A stretch of 51,599 nucleotides of DNA. Source: Dipylidium caninum (lineage: Eukaryota; Platyhelminthes; Cestoda; Cyclophyllidea; Dipylidiidae). The position numbers and the translations under genes were made by a program. The DNA is taken from assembly GCA_017562135.1 (NCBI GenBank), contig QEYB01001017.1, positions 1 to 51,599 of the forward strand, given 5' to 3'. This document shows, piece after piece, positions 48,201 through 51,599 of this stretch (position 1 is the stretch's first letter; the number at the start of each line of letters is the position of its first letter). Under the pieces are notes generated by a model. The model was not told the DNA's origin. It saw only the letters and a list, made by a program, of their open reading frames with translations, and ran no database searches.

Positions 48201-49394
48201 TTCGAACAGTCAAGTAGGATGAGGCTACTTCCATTACGGTCTTTCCTCTCCTCCCTTCTGTAAAGAGAGTCACCACCCGTCGAATAATTGATTACAGGAT
48301 ACCTGACAGCTGGCTAAAAGGTAAAGGCAAAAAAAGGGAAAAATGGAAGTGGAAAAAAAAGCAAATTTCAACCAGCCTATTTTAAGAACTCCAAGTGAAA
48401 ATGGTTCAAATAAGAAACTTTCCAGGAAGCAAAGGAGGGCTAACCTCAAGACAGTTTGAAAATTTCCGTGTAAAACACAAGTAAGTTGCATTCAAGGCTA
48501 ATTGTCACCCCTCGTCGTGCTCCTTACTTCCCTCTCTTCCCCTTTTTCCCCACTCCCGACCAAACCTCAATCCTCTTCAATTAGAATAAGGATATTTTAG
48601 GGGATGAAAGCCAAAGGGCCTCGAATAACATTTAGATTTTATAAGCCGCCCGTTGTTCAGCTGTCGTCCGCCCAGCAGAGGATAGAGCTTTCAAGTCACT
48701 CTTAGCACCGCACAGCATTCGGATCGTTTGATGCACGTTTTCCTGGGACAGCCATCCCACTGCCCCGACCCATTTTATGCCACCTTTCCCGTCCATCTCA
48801 CACCAACAACCGGGCCAACCTAGGATAACAGCTCTTCCGAGTTCTTTTCAAATCAAACTAGGGTTAACGCCGCCTCTGCACTTTGGTGAATTTAAGTCCT
48901 GCCAATACTGAAACTTCAAGAAATGTTGGGACGTGAAGGAAGTGCCTCGGGAAGGTCAACCTTTGGCCTTGAGTGAACTCCTGAAATTGACCTAAGAAAA
49001 GATTTCAATCAGTGTCTTTGCAGTGGCTGAATAGGGCTGATCCTTAGACAAACCAAAAAAAGCCAAGAGGCTCAAGGCCCTAACGGGCAAGAAACCAATA
49101 TAAGGTAAAACCCTAAGAGAAAAATCACTCGATGTTTAAAACTTTAAATCCGAAACTTTTCTTCTAACAAAATGGACTGGGAATTGAACCGTCCGCCAGC
49201 CAAAATCAGTTCACCGACGAGAACCAATAAAATTGTGAAAAGGCAAAGCTCTAAATGCCTGAACCTGTGAAGCATGTCAGGGTCACGAACTCCGGTAAAT
49301 GTGAAACGGACAACCAACTCACCAAACCCCGAAATTTGAAAAGGGTGGCGACCTAAAGTTCAAAAGGTCCCCTGGGAATGATAAATGAAACCGC
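45281..49394. other. Loop between repeats, no recognised gene
   Basis: About 4.1 kb. At 45,614-45,905 there are overlapping frames on both strands with true ATGs (45,666 on +, 45,856 on -) and protein-like composition; at most one can be coding and neither is recognised. A frame ending at 47,122 on + carries a fairly protein-like segment (RVHVYDLNRGNRP) but lacks an ATG. From about 47,580 the sequence becomes A-rich with many short A runs, unlike the preceding kilobases. No RNA gene or repeat was identified. Confidence 0.4.
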
Positions 49395-51599
49395 TGTTCA
49401 CACACCTATCGGAAAAGTTTGGTGATAGCCCGTTGCCCCCACCAGCGACCCAATATTTGGGCTCAATTTGCGCACTAATTTGCAATCATTAAGCTTTTCG
49501 AATGAAATAATTAAAACATCTTACACTCGGACAAACTCGGTGGTCACATCACCATGTCGAAAACATTTTCCAAACTGAGATTTAACATCCCATGCTTGCA
49601 TGCCGACGTTGCTGTTGTAAAGTTTGCGAGTTCTCTAGCCTTCCCCGTCGCAGTTTGCAGTAGACGGTCAGTCCAAATCTACCACTGGACAGATGATGGT
49701 CATCGCTCTAACTGACGGTAGCGGGACTCAAAATTTGAGTTGTTTGAAACTGGCCTGAGGGATGGATTTGAACAGTGCTACAGATAGATGTCAGATCAAA
49801 GAGCACATTGGAATCTTCGAAAAAGGGGATACGGCGACGGCCTAGCAAGCATCGATCCTTACTTCGAAAGAAACAGGAAAGAAAAAAATTCAACAAATGG
49901 TAAAATAAAAGAAAGACAGTGGTCAAAAGAACAATAAAGCATGATCGCGCCAAGTAGGAAGCGTTTCTGCAACCGTCCTACTCGCTTGCCTCAAACTCGT
50001 CCAAGGGAACGAATAAAAAGGAGTAAGGTGTTCTTCAAAACCAAAAAAATCATTTTATCATCATAAAAACTCCGGGAAGAATGTGTTTCGAATTTCACTT
50101 TGACCTTCAACCAAATCACTTTAACCAGTCATTCAAACTGATACAATGTGTGGTACCCACAAAATGTGGAATTTTTGATAGTTTCACTTGCGTGAATAAA
50201 AAAAGTCGGCATGCTGAAGCCCAAAATTAGACGATGAGCACCTCTCTACTAACAAATCGTGTCGCAAATAGAAGGACATGAAAACGAATGCAAAGAATAT
50301 CACCAGTTCACCAGAGTATTGCTTGAAACTACACCCATCAAATGCACTATTTCTAAACCTCGGCGTTTGCAGTGCACGATTTTCGGCAAGCTTTCACAAG
50401 GATGGAACTTAATGTAAATTAAAATGGTAATTCTGGGTGCTCTCTGAAATTTCGTCTCTATGAAAATTTTCAATGAATGCAAACCGTGGGTGGCGCCTGA
50501 ACGAAGTCGAATAACTCAAAACGCAAACGAACAAGAAATTTCGAACGGGGCGGAAATTAAAATGAAGACAGGGTGGTGGTTAACCATCTTGAAACTTCAA
50601 TTGCTATTGGAATCTCGTGGCCTTATGGATTTGGAAGACCTAAAACTGAAAATGCTCTCCAGTCTCGAATAAACCGAACGTCGTCGCGAAAGAGAGTTCT
50701 CGTGTGTGACCGTTGTCACGAGTTAGCTGTGCATGATCTTTATGGGTGAATGTCTAAGTGGATGGCTTGCTCTGCTTCTCCGTTTGTAGCATCTAAGATC
50801 GAGAAAGGAGAGCAAGGGCGGACTAGAGATGTGAAAATGAAAGCCGATTTTGCCCCAGTGCACAAAAATCTCGGGGGAAAGAAATTTGCGCCGAAAGGTA
50901 ACGTAAATAAAGCACTCCTCTGGGGAAATTCTGTCTTCTGTTTCCTCTAAACCCAACGGCAGCTTTCCCTGAATGTCAACTCGTTGTCCTCAAAAGACGG
51001 AAAAAACGTTTGTTTCAAATTTCGCCTTCAACGCAAATTCAAACAAAAGCATAGAATCTGTCTCAAAATTTTGCCTACTGGAAAGCCAGTAAAACTGAAA
51101 GGAATGCTTCTCCACTCAACCTCTTTTATCTCCAAATCTTCTCAGACCGCAAGTTCTTTGATATCACTGACCGGTACTTCAGGACAATTTCTCGCCACGT
51201 GGTGAGCGTACGCTTAACAACAACATTCTCCCTCTCTCAATTCTCCTGCATCGCATGCAGAACACACCGATGCCTTTGTCAGCCTCATAGTAGTGTATTT
51301 GAGCAGGTTGTCAGTGAAGCAGTGGTCTGTAGGAAGGTCAATGTGAAACCTGAAACTTTGGTGCTGGCACCGCAGTCTGTGTCTCCCGTAGAATAGCATA
51401 GACCTAGGCGCACACGCCAACGCCTGGCGATATTTTGTGTGGATGACGCAGTCATGTGAACTTCTACTGCTCGTGTTTACTTATTTTCATTGGGCAACGG
51501 TGTGTATCCTACCAGAAATTTGGCAGAAAATGTACACATTTCACCGATAAGCATAAGTAGTTCACCATTTGCGATTCCAACGGGGCGATCGGCTTGCAC
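49395..51599 (+). repeat. Repeat B, right arm, runs off the window
   Basis: Inverted partner of 41,795-43,813. It is longer than its partner, mainly through scattered extra bases, often A in the + strand. The match is still present at the last base (gcaaatggtga-type sequence near 51,565), so the true end is not in the window. Confidence 0.88.
51146..51396 (+). pseudogene. Second copy of the spliced gene remnant
   Basis: Corresponds to the left-arm exons. The exon from 51,146 (after ttctcag) to 51,201 is frame-broken by extra bases compared with the 51-nt left exon. It is followed by a 59-nt intron (donor gtgagc at 51,202, acceptor catgcag ending at 51,260). The last exon from 51,261 carries an open frame whose C-terminal part, from EQVVSEAVV to PVE, runs without a break to a TAG at 51,394-51,396, exactly where the left arm is frame-broken. 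The damage therefore differs between copies. It could be a decaying paralogue or an unpolished copy of an intact gene. Confidence 0.4.

Noticed and set aside
41795..51599. Simple missed-adapter palindrome at the end of the contig
   Set aside because: Such an artefact would fold back with almost no loop. Here about 5.6 kb of sequence without visible self-complementarity separates the arms. A more complex misassembly remains possible.
1..51599. Telomere repeats or a CRISPR array
   Set aside because: No TTAGGG-type tandem run was seen. The only tandem array has contiguous 179-bp units with no repeat-spacer pattern.

Overview
This window looks like eukaryotic heterochromatin or its edge, from an invertebrate and probably a flatworm. 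The direct evidence for a eukaryote is a 166-bp stretch matching the 3' end of nuclear 18S rRNA, retroelement-like repeats with tRNA-type box B motifs, GT-AG introns of only 47-92 nt, and a 179-bp satellite. Flatworm, and tapeworm in particular, is inference from the tiny introns and the rRNA variant bases. From memory and unchecked, a centromeric satellite of about this length has been described in a hymenolepidid tapeworm. There is no prokaryotic gene organisation, CRISPR, tRNA gene or telomeric repeat. Layout: 1-20,012 is satellite, about 94 head-to-tail monomers on the + strand up to about 17,080, then about 16 monomers in the opposite orientation up to about 20,012. From 20,013 to about 28,050 is gene-poor unrecognised sequence. 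From 28,140 to 30,855 lies an rDNA fragment (18S 3' end, perhaps with the start of ITS1) butted against SINE-like elements. From 31,280 to 45,280 is a mosaic of inverted duplications: a short pair (31.3/35.5 kb), a nearly identical 1.35-kb pair (32.7-34.0 and 43.9-45.3 kb) with two older partial copies, further SINE-like copies, and one plausible small Ser-rich coding region carrying a trinucleotide repeat. From 41,795 to the end is a larger, more diverged inverted pair (41.8-43.8 and 49.4-51.6 kb) that contains recognisable exons with consensus splice sites; this is the best evidence for a protein gene in the window. Quality caveat: the satellite and the large inverted pair are full of scattered single-base insertions and deletions, as expected from unpolished long reads in repeats. 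The 1.35-kb pair is almost indel-free. Reading frames in the noisy parts cannot be trusted, and long open frames inside the satellite are by-products of the repeat. The window begins inside satellite and ends inside a repeat arm, so it may be an entire contig bounded by repeats. No set of genes working together as a pathway can be seen.
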